Shown: one piece after another, positions 26,180 to 35,060 of the stretch
Layout of the letters: the number at the start of each line of letters is the position of its first letter
Position numbering within the stretch: the first letter of the stretch is position 1
Made by a program: the position numbers and the translations under genes
Notes under the pieces: model-generated
What the model saw: only the letters and a program-made list of their open reading frames with translations
The model's database searches: none
What the model was told of the DNA's origin: nothing
Origin: JAMLJG01 sp035327585
GTDB taxonomy: Bacteria; Verrucomicrobiota; Kiritimatiellia; CAIVKH01
Reading direction: 5' to 3'
DNA length: 64,000 nt
NCBI GenBank assembly: GCA_035327585.1
Contig: DAOLDD010000019.1
Span: 5,285-69,284, forward strand

Positions 26180-26728
26180 TCACGGAGCGAGCCAGAGGCC
26201 GAGGGCGAGCCAGGCGGTGAGCGCGAGGGTGACGGTGATTTTGAGCAGGACGACGGCGATGCACGCAAGTACGGCACCGGTCGCGATATGGGCGGCGGGC
26301 GCGGAGGCGCGCAGACGACGAACCTCGACCCAATAGGCGAGCCCGAAGCTGCCGGCGAGCATGCCGATGAAACTCCCGATGAGGGGGATGGGAATAAACA
26401 GACCCAGCAGCGCGCCAGCGATACCGCCAAACGCCGCCGCCACTCCGGCCCAGCCGGAGCCGCCGCGCCGCTTCACGCCCCAGTGCCCGGCGGTCCACTC
26501 CGCCACTTCCACCCCCGCGGCGATCACGGCCATGCCGGCAACGATGCTCCAGGTGGGAAAAGCGGACTCCGTGAGAACAATCGAAAGCGCGGTCGCGAAC
26601 ACAACGAGCCAGGTGCCGGAGATGCCCACCGCACTGAGCAATACCCCGAGCAGGCAACACGACACAACGCCCAGCCAGCCCGCGCCCTGCCCGATGGCGC
26701 TGAGCGTGGATTGGATGGCGTCCATCAT
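26180..26728 (-). CDS. DUF456 family membrane protein
   Basis: Integral membrane protein of 182 residues with five or so hydrophobic segments. AGWLGVVSCCLLGVLLSAVGISGTWLVV is the DUF456 opening, followed by VEVAEWTAGHWGVKRRGGSGWAGVAAAFGG and the conserved LGLFIPIPLIGSFIGMLAGSFGLAY. The Gly-rich helices suggest a small pore or channel-like packing, but no function is established. The start is ATG ATG at 26728/26725. It lies 16 bases after the CsgG/PEGA-like gene, read in the same direction. Confidence 0.85.
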   Translation of the reverse strand: MMDAIQSTLSAIGQGAGWLGVVSCCLLGVLLSAVGISGTWLVVFATALSIVLTESAFPTWSIVAGMAVIAAGVEVAEWTAGHWGVKRRGGSGWAGVAAAFGGIAGALLGLFIPIPLIGSFIGMLAGSFGLAYWVEVRRLRASAPAAHIATGAVLACIAVVLLKITVTLALTAWLALGLWLAP

Positions 26729-26744
26729 TCGAAGTGTGCGCGGA

Positions 26745-27683
26745 TCAATCCACGATGGTGTGGATGATCAGCCCGGGCTCGGTCTGGATGACCCGGAGCT
26801 GTATCTTTTCGTAGATCTCTTTCAGCTCCTCGGCGGTCAACTGCTCGCGCAGCATCGGCACTTCAATGGCGGTGTCGTTTTCGAGCAGGATGCGCTTGGT
26901 GACCTGCTGGTGGCCGGGTTTGCCGATGGTCAGGACATGGTCGCCCTTGTAGACCTGCAGCGATTCGATCGGCGTGGTGCCGACGAGCAGGCCGTCGATT
27001 TCCACGAGGGCCGGGTCGGCGCTCGTTTTCACGGAAAGTCGTACAGTCGGTCGGTTGCGGGCCTGTTCCGCGCGGGCCATCAAGGATTTCTCCAGCGCGG
27101 GCACGGCGTCGTTCAGCGCCTTTTCGACCAGTTGCAGCACATCGTCTTCACTGAGCTGCGTCTGTAGTTGGGCAGTCTGGCGGAATTGCTGGCGCGCAAC
27201 GCCGTCCTGCACGGCGATGACGGCGCCATCCTTCGCATCCAACGCCTCCAGCCCGACGCGTACGCTCAGGGTGGAGAATTCGACCTGCTGGCCGCCCTGG
27301 TTGATCAACTGCTTGCCGGGCGAGAGGCTCATCAGCGTGCCGCGCAATACGACGTCGGCGCGCAAGGCTTGGGCAGCTTGCAGGAAGGAAGGCCGAGTGG
27401 GCGTGGGCAGCCCTTCGTCGCGCGGACGCAGTTTTTCCATCTGGTTCATCATGTCGCGCCGGTCCACGAGGGTCAGGCCGGGGCGATTGCCCATCGCCTT
27501 GCCGAGCAGGAAGACGCCTTTTTCAGCCATCGCGCCCGGAGCAACGGCCCCGCCGAGCAGGGCGTCGGAACGCTGTCCGGTCTGGTCCTGGAACTCAAGC
27601 ACCACGGCGCGAATTGGGGTCTCCGCCACGGCGATGCAGAGGGACAGGGCGAATGCGGAAAGGTACGTGGTCAGGATTTTCAT
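26745..27683 (-). CDS. CsgG-like periplasmic protein with PEGA domain
   Basis: Protein of 312 residues with a signal peptide (MKILTTYLSAFALSLCIAVAE). The N-terminal part, IRAVVLEFQDQTGQRSDALLGG, then LTLVDRRDMMNQMEK and ADVVLRGTLMS, resembles the CsgG/TolB-like nucleotide-fold domain of outer-membrane lipoproteins, though there is no lipobox. Around 205-260, VRLSVKTSADPALVEIDGLLVGTTP and GDHVLTIGKPGHQ form a PEGA surface domain. A charged C-terminal helix follows. It probably acts at the cell surface or outer membrane with the DUF456 protein downstream. The partner is not known. Confidence 0.75.
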   Translation of the reverse strand: MKILTTYLSAFALSLCIAVAETPIRAVVLEFQDQTGQRSDALLGGAVAPGAMAEKGVFLLGKAMGNRPGLTLVDRRDMMNQMEKLRPRDEGLPTPTRPSFLQAAQALRADVVLRGTLMSLSPGKQLINQGGQQVEFSTLSVRVGLEALDAKDGAVIAVQDGVARQQFRQTAQLQTQLSEDDVLQLVEKALNDAVPALEKSLMARAEQARNRPTVRLSVKTSADPALVEIDGLLVGTTPIESLQVYKGDHVLTIGKPGHQQVTKRILLENDTAIEVPMLREQLTAEELKEIYEKIQLRVIQTEPGLIIHTIVD

Positions 27684-27798
27684 CAATGGCTCTCCATGCT
27701 GCTGGGTGTAATCTATACCAGAACCGGACTCCGTGCTCCATGCTGTTCTGAGGATGAGACGCCGGATCGCTGCCCACTATTCAAACAAATTGTGCCGG

Positions 27799-29973
27799 TC
27801 AGACTGTCAGTTCCCGGAAATAAACCGGATCACCGGACAACGCGGAGGGAACGGCGGGGAGCGGCGCGCCTTCGAGGTCCTCCGCACGCACGCAGGTGAA
27901 CGGCAGCACGGCGGCGCCCCGAGCGTTCCACGCGTAGCCGACGGCGAGTTGCTCGCCATCGGGACGGCGGAACAGGTGCAGATATGCCCCCTCCCCCACG
28001 GATAGATTGCGGTCGAACGTCGCGTTCCCCAACACATCCAGCAACCTCAGCCAGGCGCGGTAGGCGGGACGCGGGCGCCAGGGTTCGGCGCGATCGTCGA
28101 CGAGGCCAAATCCATGCGCGGCGAGGCGCCACCAGTACACGCGTTCCACCAGCCCGCTGCACGCGGCTTGCAACAGATACCGCACCATGAAACGCGCGTA
28201 GTCCTGCTCGTCCACGTTCGGCGCGCCGACGATCTGGCCCGGATACATGTAAGGCGAACAGACGGGCGAATAGATGCCGGTATTCGCGAGCGGCCAGTTG
28301 ACTTCCGATACGATCAGACGGTCCTCGCAATGGCGGCTGGCCCGCGCGATGGCCCGTGCGAGTGCGAATTTCTCAAGTGTCGAGAAACGGCCCTGCCGGT
28401 TCTCCGGCGCGCCGCGTCGATCTACATAGAGATGATGCGAGAGTGCGTCGAAATGGAAGCCACCCGGCAGGCGGCCCAGTGCGCCGAGAATCTGCGGGTA
28501 TTCAAAATCAATGCAGGCCGGCCCCATGATCCGCAGCGACGGATGCGCCGCCTTCAATGCAGCGACTGGCTCGACCAGATGCCGGTAGTCGCGCAGGGAC
28601 CACAACCCCCACTTGACGCGATTGACCGCATGGCCCACCTCCACCCACTCCGCGAAGGCGGCGACGTGCGGCAGCACGCGGGTGCAGAATGCCCGCCACG
28701 CCGCGGGGTCGATCACCGCGCGTCGGTCCTGGCACAGTGCAAAGCTGACGGGGAAGCCCGCGGTGGCCAGTTCGCGGCCCGCCGCGATCGCGAAGTCCCA
28801 TTGCGCGCCGCCCTTGTGGTGGTAGAGCCGGATCAAAAGCGGCAGGCCGGGATGCGCGGGAAGCAGCGCGCGCTCCCGTGCCCACGCGTCCGGGCGCGGC
28901 TCGACGCTCATCCCCCAGCAGCCGGCGAGCGCACGCGGCGCGCCGAACGCACCCGCGCGCAATTCACGGTAGGGCCCGGGCACCCGCGCCGCCGAGCGAA
29001 GCACCGCGCCGATGATTTCAAAATGGTTGTGGGCCGGCATCAGCCAGTTGCGTTCCCGGCTCGCCCAAGCGTTGATCGGTTGCGCGGATTTTTCATCCCA
29101 CAGCCAGATTTCGCGCGGCGCGGGATACACAGGCGCATACGCGGGGTCGCGGCGCAGGCGCGCCTGGCGGATCGGGTGCCGGATGCGGCGGCTCCAGGCG
29201 TGGAGATTGTAGCGAAAGCGCGCTGCACGAAGCGCCCGCTTGAAATCGCCGGGTGCCGGACCACCAAAGTACATCTCACAGAATACGCGCAGCAAATCCG
29301 TCGGCAGATATAGACGGGCCAGGTCGCGCGCCCGCTGGCTTTCGTCCGGCGCCGCCGGCAGGATACGCGCGCGATTGAGATCGATGAAATGCACGCCCAC
29401 CCACGCGCCGCCGGCGTCCCGCGTGAGCAGGATATTCTGGTTACCGAGGTCGCGGTGGAGAACGCCGGCGTCGTGCATCGCGCGGATCGCGGGCGCGATG
29501 GCCTGCATGAGGTCCATGACGAGTCCGGCGTCCTGTTCTTCGCGAAGCAGGTGGCGCAGTGCGTCGCGCATGTTGGTGACGGGGTCCAGCAGGCGAGTCA
29601 CGAAATAGCTTTCACAGCAGCGGCTTCCCGACCAGCGCTCCAGCCAGGCGAGTGGTTCCGGCGTGCCAACGGCTTGCGCCGCGAGATGCCGGGCGACCCG
29701 CCACGCGCGCTCCGCGGCGGTGCCGACCTGTCGAGCGGCGCAATTCCTGGGAAACGGCAGTGCGCCTTGCATTTTGACCAACGCCGGTACGCGGCCACCC
29801 CGCACGGGAATTTCCACGCGGTGCAGGCGGGTGCCGCCCTGGCCTGTCGCCATGACCCCGGCGGCTTGGAGATGCCGGTCCAGTTCCGCAAACCACGCGC
29901 AGGCTTCCGATCCGAGCATCACGTCCGCCAGTTCGCCGGCATACGGGCCGCAGGTATGGGTGTGCGGTCTCAT
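27799..29973 (-). CDS. Fusion: LPS-kinase-like domain plus glycosidase-like TIM barrel
   Basis: Protein of 724 residues. Residues about 45-260 form a WaaP/Kdo-kinase-like protein-kinase fold: HRVEIPVRGGRVPALVKMQG has the ATP-binding lysine, His173-Arg174-Asp175 in GVLHRDLGNQNILL is the catalytic loop with Asn180, and FIDLNRAR gives the metal Asp198. From about 330 to the end it reads like a clan-A glycoside hydrolase barrel: WVEVGHAVNRVKWGLW, FHFDALSHHLYVDRRG, RLIVSEVNWPLANTG (candidate nucleophile Glu) and VYWWRLAAHGFGLVDD. There is no signal peptide, so the glycosidase-like half would be cytoplasmic. It is the last gene of the LPS cluster, overlapping the GT4 stop by one base. I infer a role in core phosphorylation or glycan handling. 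Confidence 0.72.
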   Translation of the reverse strand: MRPHTHTCGPYAGELADVMLGSEACAWFAELDRHLQAAGVMATGQGGTRLHRVEIPVRGGRVPALVKMQGALPFPRNCAARQVGTAAERAWRVARHLAAQAVGTPEPLAWLERWSGSRCCESYFVTRLLDPVTNMRDALRHLLREEQDAGLVMDLMQAIAPAIRAMHDAGVLHRDLGNQNILLTRDAGGAWVGVHFIDLNRARILPAAPDESQRARDLARLYLPTDLLRVFCEMYFGGPAPGDFKRALRAARFRYNLHAWSRRIRHPIRQARLRRDPAYAPVYPAPREIWLWDEKSAQPINAWASRERNWLMPAHNHFEIIGAVLRSAARVPGPYRELRAGAFGAPRALAGCWGMSVEPRPDAWARERALLPAHPGLPLLIRLYHHKGGAQWDFAIAAGRELATAGFPVSFALCQDRRAVIDPAAWRAFCTRVLPHVAAFAEWVEVGHAVNRVKWGLWSLRDYRHLVEPVAALKAAHPSLRIMGPACIDFEYPQILGALGRLPGGFHFDALSHHLYVDRRGAPENRQGRFSTLEKFALARAIARASRHCEDRLIVSEVNWPLANTGIYSPVCSPYMYPGQIVGAPNVDEQDYARFMVRYLLQAACSGLVERVYWWRLAAHGFGLVDDRAEPWRPRPAYRAWLRLLDVLGNATFDRNLSVGEGAYLHLFRRPDGEQLAVGYAWNARGAAVLPFTCVRAEDLEGAPLPAVPSALSGDPVYFRELTV

Positions 29974-31040
29974 CACGTCGGATTCGGTTCGATGTAGCGC
30001 GCGGCGAATCGGGCCGTGTCCCACACGTAGCGGTCCAGCGCGGTCGCCCGGCCCTGCGCACCAAGCTCGGGCCAAAGCGCGGGATTTTCCGCAAGTGCGG
30101 CCATGCGGCGCGACAATTCGCCGACGGATTGAAAAAGATGACCGCCGCCGCGGTCCAGTTTTCCGCGAAAGATCGGGAGGTCCGACGCGATGACCGGAAG
30201 CCCGGTCAACATGCCCTGCACGATGACCTGCGAAAAGGTCTCGCGCATTACCCGTTCATCGCGGGACGGACAGAGCATAATGTCCATGGCACGCAGGAAT
30301 GCGGGAATCGCGGCCGCCGGCATCCACGGATGCGCGACGACACCGGGCTCAACGTCGCGCGGCGGCGTGGCGTAAGACGCGAGATGCAATTCACAACGCG
30401 CGCGCACGGCGCCGGGCAGTTGCGCGAAGGCGGCCCGCGCGGTATCCGCGCCCTTCCACGCGTTGTCCAGCGCGCCGAGCACGACGAACCGCACCGGCTC
30501 CCTGGCCGCGCGAGGTTCCGGAAAAAATCGGTCCGCGTCGAAAATTCCGTAATCGACGCTCACCCGTTTGAAGCCGGAGGTACGGAAGGGGCCGGCGATT
30601 TTTTCGTTCACGGCCACCACGCATGCCGGCCACAAGCGAAGCGCCGCTACGAACCGCGAAGTGGCCTCACGATGTGCAATCAGGACCAGCCGAACCTGGC
30701 CCCCTCGACGCGGCAGCGCCAACAGCAACGGAATCAGCCCATTGCCGACATTCGCCACCAGAACCACGTCGAATGACGTTTTGCGCAACGCACCCCAGGT
30801 TGCGATCAGGCCTTTCAACCCCCGGGGGCTCAGCCATATGCACGTCGCCCGCCCGAGGATGCCACGGGATTCAAATACGCTTTTCCATCCGGTGTGGACG
30901 GGAATCAACAGGCGGTATCCCAAATGCAACAGATCGTCCAGCAGGTGCAGGTTGAACAGTTCCACGCCCCGCAGCGGATCCGGTGGCGGGCGGAGCAGCA
31001 CCTTCTCCAGGAAAAGAACGGTGGAGGAGGAGATCGCCAT
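29973..31040 (-). CDS. Glycosyltransferase family 4
   Basis: GT-B glycosyltransferase of 355 residues in the LPS cluster. The C-terminal donor domain has RFVVLGALDNAWKGADTARAAF, then LCPSRDERVMRETFSQVIVQGMLTGLPVIASDLPIFRG with the E-x7-E pattern slightly altered (ETFSQVIVQ). The N-terminal half (VELFNLHLLDDLLHLGYRLLIPVHTG) lacks a clear glycine loop but fits the acceptor domain. It follows the WaaE-like GT2 gene by four bases and precedes the kinase/glycosidase fusion. It probably adds a core or O-chain sugar. Confidence 0.87.
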   Translation of the reverse strand: MAISSSTVLFLEKVLLRPPPDPLRGVELFNLHLLDDLLHLGYRLLIPVHTGWKSVFESRGILGRATCIWLSPRGLKGLIATWGALRKTSFDVVLVANVGNGLIPLLLALPRRGGQVRLVLIAHREATSRFVAALRLWPACVVAVNEKIAGPFRTSGFKRVSVDYGIFDADRFFPEPRAAREPVRFVVLGALDNAWKGADTARAAFAQLPGAVRARCELHLASYATPPRDVEPGVVAHPWMPAAAIPAFLRAMDIMLCPSRDERVMRETFSQVIVQGMLTGLPVIASDLPIFRGKLDRGGGHLFQSVGELSRRMAALAENPALWPELGAQGRATALDRYVWDTARFAARYIEPNPT

Positions 31041-31044
31041 ATGT

Positions 31045-31830
31045 TCAGGTCCCGGCGGTTTTCCCCTGCCGGTCGCGGTATTCCAGTTCCCATAACTTGG
31101 CGTACTTCATGCACACTCCGAAGGCGCTGACCAAAGCGATCATGAAGCCGCGGCGACCGTCCAAAAAGCCGCCGCGCAGCACATAAGCCTTGAAGAAGCG
31201 GAAGGGGGGCCGGACGAGAAAATCGCCCCAGGAAAACCTCGAACGCAAACGGAACTTTTCCTGCGCCGTGATGCTGGAGAACCGGTTCATGGTCTCCAGG
31301 TGGTCGTGAATGTCGTCGTAGGTATAGTGATATAATTTCCCGCGCAGCGTCTTGACCTCGCCGTTCACGAAGACCTGGTCGTGCGGCTCGGTGCCGCCGC
31401 TGCGACCGCGATCCTTGAGGAACAGACGAAGTTTGATGTCGGGATACCACTCGCCGTGCCGGATCCAGCGGCCGATGTAGTTCACCATGCGCGGGAACTG
31501 GTAGCCCGCCACGGAACCGTCGTTCTTGGCGAGTTCGCGCTGAATCTCCTCGCGCAACTCCGGCGACACCTCCTCGTCGGCGTCGATGAAAAGGATCCAT
31601 TCGTGGCTCGCCATTTTGCGACTCAGGTTCTTCTGCCCGATATAACCGAGCCATTCGTGCTGATAGACGCGCTCCGTGTAGGCGCGACACAGTTCGACCG
31701 TTCGATCGGTGCTGAAGCTGTCCACCACGACAACTTCGTCGCACCAGCGGACGCTTTCGAGGCAACGGCGAATGTTCGCCTCCTCGTTAAAGGTGGTGAC
31801 GCAGGCGGAAATTTTGGGGCGTTCAGGCAT
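31045..31830 (-). CDS. Glycosyltransferase family 2, WaaE/KdtX-like
   Basis: Protein of 261 residues of the GT2 subfamily that includes LPS-core glucosyltransferase WaaE/KdtX. Diagnostic are KISACVTTFNEEANIRRCLESVRWCDEVVVVDSFSTDRTVELC, FIDADEEVSPELREEI and the WYPDIKLRLFLKDRG/GTEPHDQV stretch. The C terminus (KAYVLRGGFLDGRRGFMIAL) has a hydrophobic membrane-associated helix. ATG 31830 overlaps the end of the heptosyltransferase gene by eight bases. Its place between waaF-like and GT4 genes supports an LPS inner-core role. Confidence 0.88.
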   Translation of the reverse strand: MPERPKISACVTTFNEEANIRRCLESVRWCDEVVVVDSFSTDRTVELCRAYTERVYQHEWLGYIGQKNLSRKMASHEWILFIDADEEVSPELREEIQRELAKNDGSVAGYQFPRMVNYIGRWIRHGEWYPDIKLRLFLKDRGRSGGTEPHDQVFVNGEVKTLRGKLYHYTYDDIHDHLETMNRFSSITAQEKFRLRSRFSWGDFLVRPPFRFFKAYVLRGGFLDGRRGFMIALVSAFGVCMKYAKLWELEYRDRQGKTAGT

Positions 31831-32809
31831 GGTCCAGCACGGCGGAAAGCGCATCATATACCTGTCCGGGCAAAATTGCGGCGAGCCTTTTCTCCGCATC
31901 CGCATCCGTGCGCGAAATGGCGCGCGATCGCGGGCCGTCCGCCTGCACCACCCGTGCGCGGGGGCCGAGCGGGCCGGTGATGCGCGGGTCCGTCGCGCCA
32001 AAGACAGCGACGACAGGCTGGCCCAGGGCCGCCGCAAGGTGCATGCCGCCGCTGTCGTTGCAGACGACGGCGTCGCAGGCGGCGAGCAGCGCGGCCCATT
32101 CGATGAGTGTGGTCTGACCGGCGCGGTTGAATCCACGCCCCGCGGCGCGCACCACCTCGTCGCCCAGGCCCGCGTCCGACTTCGCGCCCATCGCGATCAC
32201 GCTCCCGCCACGCTCGGCACTCCAGCGTTTCGCCACCTCCCCGAAGTGCTGGACGGGCCACTGCTTGGCTGGACCGCGCGCCGCGCCGGGCATGACGGCG
32301 AGCACGGGGCGCGGGAGCTCGCGCAGCAATGCCGCGGCTTGCTGCCTGGCCGATTCGGGTATCGCGAGCAACGGCTGTTCCGGACCGGCGGCGGGTACGG
32401 GCAGCCCGAGCAGTTCGTAGTATTCCAGCGCCTGATGACGCCCCGCGGCATCCACGTCCGGCAACACGTGCGTCAGCAACGCGCGACGCCAGTGGCCCCG
32501 CCGGCCCACACGCTCCGGGATTCGCGCGAGAAAAGGGATCACCGCGGAGCGAAAGGAATTCGGGAATACCGTCGCGCGGGAAACACCGGTTCCGCGCAGC
32601 GCGCGCGCGACGGTCCGCATGGCCGGCAGGGGTTCCTCGTAGATCAGGACCGATGTCGGCGCGGCGTGCATCGACCACAGGCCGGCCAGACCGGGCCGCG
32701 TGAGCAAGGTCATCGGCGCGCCGGGATGTGCGCGGCGCCACGCCTGGAGCGCGGACATGCTCATGATGGCATCGCCGATCCAGTTGACGCCGACCACGAG
32801 GTGGGACAC
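31823..32809 (-). CDS. Glycosyltransferase family 9, heptosyltransferase II-like
   Basis: Protein of 328 residues that would transfer heptose from ADP-heptose to the LPS inner core. SHLVVGVNWIGDAIMSMSALQAWRR is the GT9 N terminus; PVLAVMPGAARGPAKQWPVQHFGEV and VCNDSGGMHLAAALGQPVVAVFGATDP are strong WaaF/WaaC signatures. GTG 32809 begins one base after the lpxK stop. Its substrate would be supplied by hldD and rfaE2, both present near 52 kb, which supports heptose-containing LPS in this organism. Confidence 0.92.
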   Translation of the reverse strand: MSHLVVGVNWIGDAIMSMSALQAWRRAHPGAPMTLLTRPGLAGLWSMHAAPTSVLIYEEPLPAMRTVARALRGTGVSRATVFPNSFRSAVIPFLARIPERVGRRGHWRRALLTHVLPDVDAAGRHQALEYYELLGLPVPAAGPEQPLLAIPESARQQAAALLRELPRPVLAVMPGAARGPAKQWPVQHFGEVAKRWSAERGGSVIAMGAKSDAGLGDEVVRAAGRGFNRAGQTTLIEWAALLAACDAVVCNDSGGMHLAAALGQPVVAVFGATDPRITGPLGPRARVVQADGPRSRAISRTDADAEKRLAAILPGQVYDALSAVLDHA

Positions 32810-32810
32810 G

Positions 32811-33977
32811 CTACTTGAAACAGATTCGGTTGATCCAGGCACGGAACTCCTCGGCTCCCGAAAGCATTTCGATTTCGACGCGCAGGAAATACAGGGGCAG
32901 GTCACGCCGCTCCAGCATGGGGAAGCGCACGGCGTCTTTTTCCGTCGTCACCACGATTTTCGCGCCTTTCGACAGTCCGCGATTGATGACGTCAATGATC
33001 TCCTGCTGCGCATACCGGTGATGGTCCGCGTACCGCTTGTGGTACATCACCTTCGCGCCCAGGCGGACCAGTTCATCCTCGAAGCCTTTCGGCGACGCGA
33101 TGCCGGAAATCGCGGCCACGGGCAGGCCCTTGAGATAATCAAGCGGCGCCTTCTCCTTCGTGTAGAGGTCCTGCAGATATTTCGGCGAGTGGCGGCATTC
33201 GGAGATCTCCGCGTGCGGGTTGTATTGGCGGAGCACCTGCTTGAGTTCGGGCGCGCCGTCACCGTTCGACTTCGTGATGAAGATGAAACCCGCACGTTTG
33301 AGATTGCGGATCGGCTCGCGGAGGATGCCGCGCGGCAAGAGGCGGCGGTTCCCGAACGGATTCGTACGATCGACCAGCACGATGTCGAGGCGGTGTTTCA
33401 GGTGCAGGTATTGGAAGCCGTCGTCCAGGACGAGCGTGTCGCAGCCGAGTTTCTTGATGGCGTATTGGCCGGCTTTCACGCGGTTCGCGTCCACGATGAC
33501 CGCGACATCGGGCAGGTTCTGCGCAAGCATAAAGGGTTCGTCGCCGGACAACGCCGAATCCAGCAACAGATGTTTGCCGTCGGAGACGACGCGGGGCGGC
33601 GTTTCCTGCACATTAAAGGTGAGTCGATTCCATAGGCGGCGGAGAAAGGGGTCCTCCTCCTTCCGGTAGCCGCGGCTGAGGATGGCCACTTTACGCCCGC
33701 TCTGCTGCAAGGTGCGCGCAAAGACCTCCACGATGGGGGTTTTGCCGGTGCCGCCGACGGTCAGGTTTCCGATGCTGATCACCTGGCAGCCGAGCGCGTG
33801 CGGGCGAAACAGCCCCACGCGGTAGAGCCAGAGACGGAATTGCACAACGCAACGGAACAGCCAGGACACCGCGCGAAAAAATCCGCGCAGCAGAGCCGCC
33901 CACACGCCTTGGCGGCGGTCCTCAATTACGCCGAGGACAAACGCCTCGGAACGCTCCAAAAAATTGCGTAGTGACAT
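32811..33977 (-). CDS. lpxK: Tetraacyldisaccharide 4'-kinase
   Basis: Inner-membrane kinase of 388 residues that phosphorylates the lipid A precursor at the 4' position. An N-terminal amphipathic or membrane helix (WAALLRGFFRAVSWLFRCVV) is followed by P-loop GNLTVGGTGKTP (70-81), then VAILSRGYRK, LVLDDGFQYLHLKHRLDIVLVD and GILREPIRNLKRA, all LpxK motifs. ATG 33977 is the first gene of the minus-strand LPS cluster in view; 77 bases upstream the sequence runs into the assembly gap, so a further upstream gene or promoter cannot be excluded. Confidence 0.95.
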   Translation of the reverse strand: MSLRNFLERSEAFVLGVIEDRRQGVWAALLRGFFRAVSWLFRCVVQFRLWLYRVGLFRPHALGCQVISIGNLTVGGTGKTPIVEVFARTLQQSGRKVAILSRGYRKEEDPFLRRLWNRLTFNVQETPPRVVSDGKHLLLDSALSGDEPFMLAQNLPDVAVIVDANRVKAGQYAIKKLGCDTLVLDDGFQYLHLKHRLDIVLVDRTNPFGNRRLLPRGILREPIRNLKRAGFIFITKSNGDGAPELKQVLRQYNPHAEISECRHSPKYLQDLYTKEKAPLDYLKGLPVAAISGIASPKGFEDELVRLGAKVMYHKRYADHHRYAQQEIIDVINRGLSKGAKIVVTTEKDAVRFPMLERRDLPLYFLRVEIEMLSGAEEFRAWINRICFK

Positions 33978-34054
33978 GGTTGGGTCAAACGTACCCGCCC
34001 CGGCACGTCGCCGGCCCCAACGGGAGTGGCGATGCTGCCATCCCTCACGGCTGC

Positions 34055-34154
34055 NNNNNNNNNNNNNNNNNNNNNNNNNNNNNNNNNNNNNNNNNNNNNN
34101 NNNNNNNNNNNNNNNNNNNNNNNNNNNNNNNNNNNNNNNNNNNNNNNNNNNNNN
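34055..34154. other. Assembly gap (100 N)
   Basis: Exactly 100 undetermined bases, the usual placeholder for a gap of unknown size. The left side holds the minus-strand lpxK cluster, the right side an ABC permease missing its 5' end. Any reading frame drawn through the Ns is meaningless, and the two flanks may be further apart than shown. Confidence 0.99.
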
Positions 34155-35060
34155 CGCCAGCCGATCGTGCTCTTGCTGACCAGCGCGGCCCTCGCATTCA
34201 CCGCATTGATGCCGGTGCTGTTCACACACACGCTGGGCGACGGCGACCGGCTGGTGCGCGACAGCGCGCTGGCGCTGCACTTCGTTCTGGGCCTGCTGCT
34301 GGGGGTCCTCATGGCCTGCACAGCGCTTCGCGCCGAACTGCGCAGCGGCACCGCCGCGGCCGTCCTGAGCAAGCCCGTCCACCGCCCCCTCTTCTTCCTC
34401 GGGAAATTCGCGGGGCTCGCCATCGTCATCGCGGCGTTCTCCCTGCTGATGACCGGGGCAAACCTGCTGGCGACGCGCACCGCCCACACGGCCTTCCAGT
34501 ACGACCTCTGGGGCTCGGGCCCATTGCTGGCCGCGCTGGTCGCGGCTCTGGCGCTGGGCGGCCTCCAAAATTACGTATTCCGACGCCCCTTCGCGTCGCG
34601 CGCGTTCGGCGCCCTGCTCGTGCTCGTTCCGGTGGCGGTCGTTATTTCCGGCTTCCAGCCGGCGGACGCCACTCCCGCCCCGTGGGGCGCCGCGTTGCCG
34701 CTCGCGATCCTGCCCGCCGGCGCACTGCTCACGCTCGGCATCCTGCTGCTGACCGGGCTGGCCCTTGCACTGGCGACGCGGCTGGACGTGGTGCCCGCGC
34801 TCGTGCTGACCAGCGTCGTCTTCCTGCTCGGTCTCATGGCCGATTACCTGCTGGGCCGCCCCGCCGCGCACAGTACGCTGTTCGCCTTCCTCGACGGACT
34901 GACGCCGAATTTCCAGCACTTCTGGGCCGCGGACGCGCTGGCGGGCGACGGCATCCCCTGGAGCTACGTGGGCCGCGTCGCCGCCTACACCGCCTTCTAC
35001 TTGGCGGGCATCCTCGCCGCCGGTATATTCGCGTTTCGCCGCATGGAACTTCGTGGATGA
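34155..35060 (+). CDS. ABC-2 type transporter permease, 5' truncated by gap
   Basis: The visible 301 residues form a very hydrophobic protein with about six membrane segments. VLLLTSAALAFTALMPVLFTHTLG and the region RAELRSGTAAAVLSKPVHRPLFFLGKFAGLA match ABC-2 permeases, the latter being the typical cytoplasmic loop in which the protein chooses its site of control. The start is lost in the N run, so a preceding ATPase gene, normally adjacent, may also be in the gap. Its stop overlaps the next ATG as ATGA, tying it to the SPFH operon. The cargo is unknown. Confidence 0.82.
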   Translation, partial: RQPIVLLLTSAALAFTALMPVLFTHTLGDGDRLVRDSALALHFVLGLLLGVLMACTALRAELRSGTAAAVLSKPVHRPLFFLGKFAGLAIVIAAFSLLMTGANLLATRTAHTAFQYDLWGSGPLLAALVAALALGGLQNYVFRRPFASRAFGALLVLVPVAVVISGFQPADATPAPWGAALPLAILPAGALLTLGILLLTGLALALATRLDVVPALVLTSVVFLLGLMADYLLGRPAAHSTLFAFLDGLTPNFQHFWAADALAGDGIPWSYVGRVAAYTAFYLAGILAAGIFAFRRMELRG

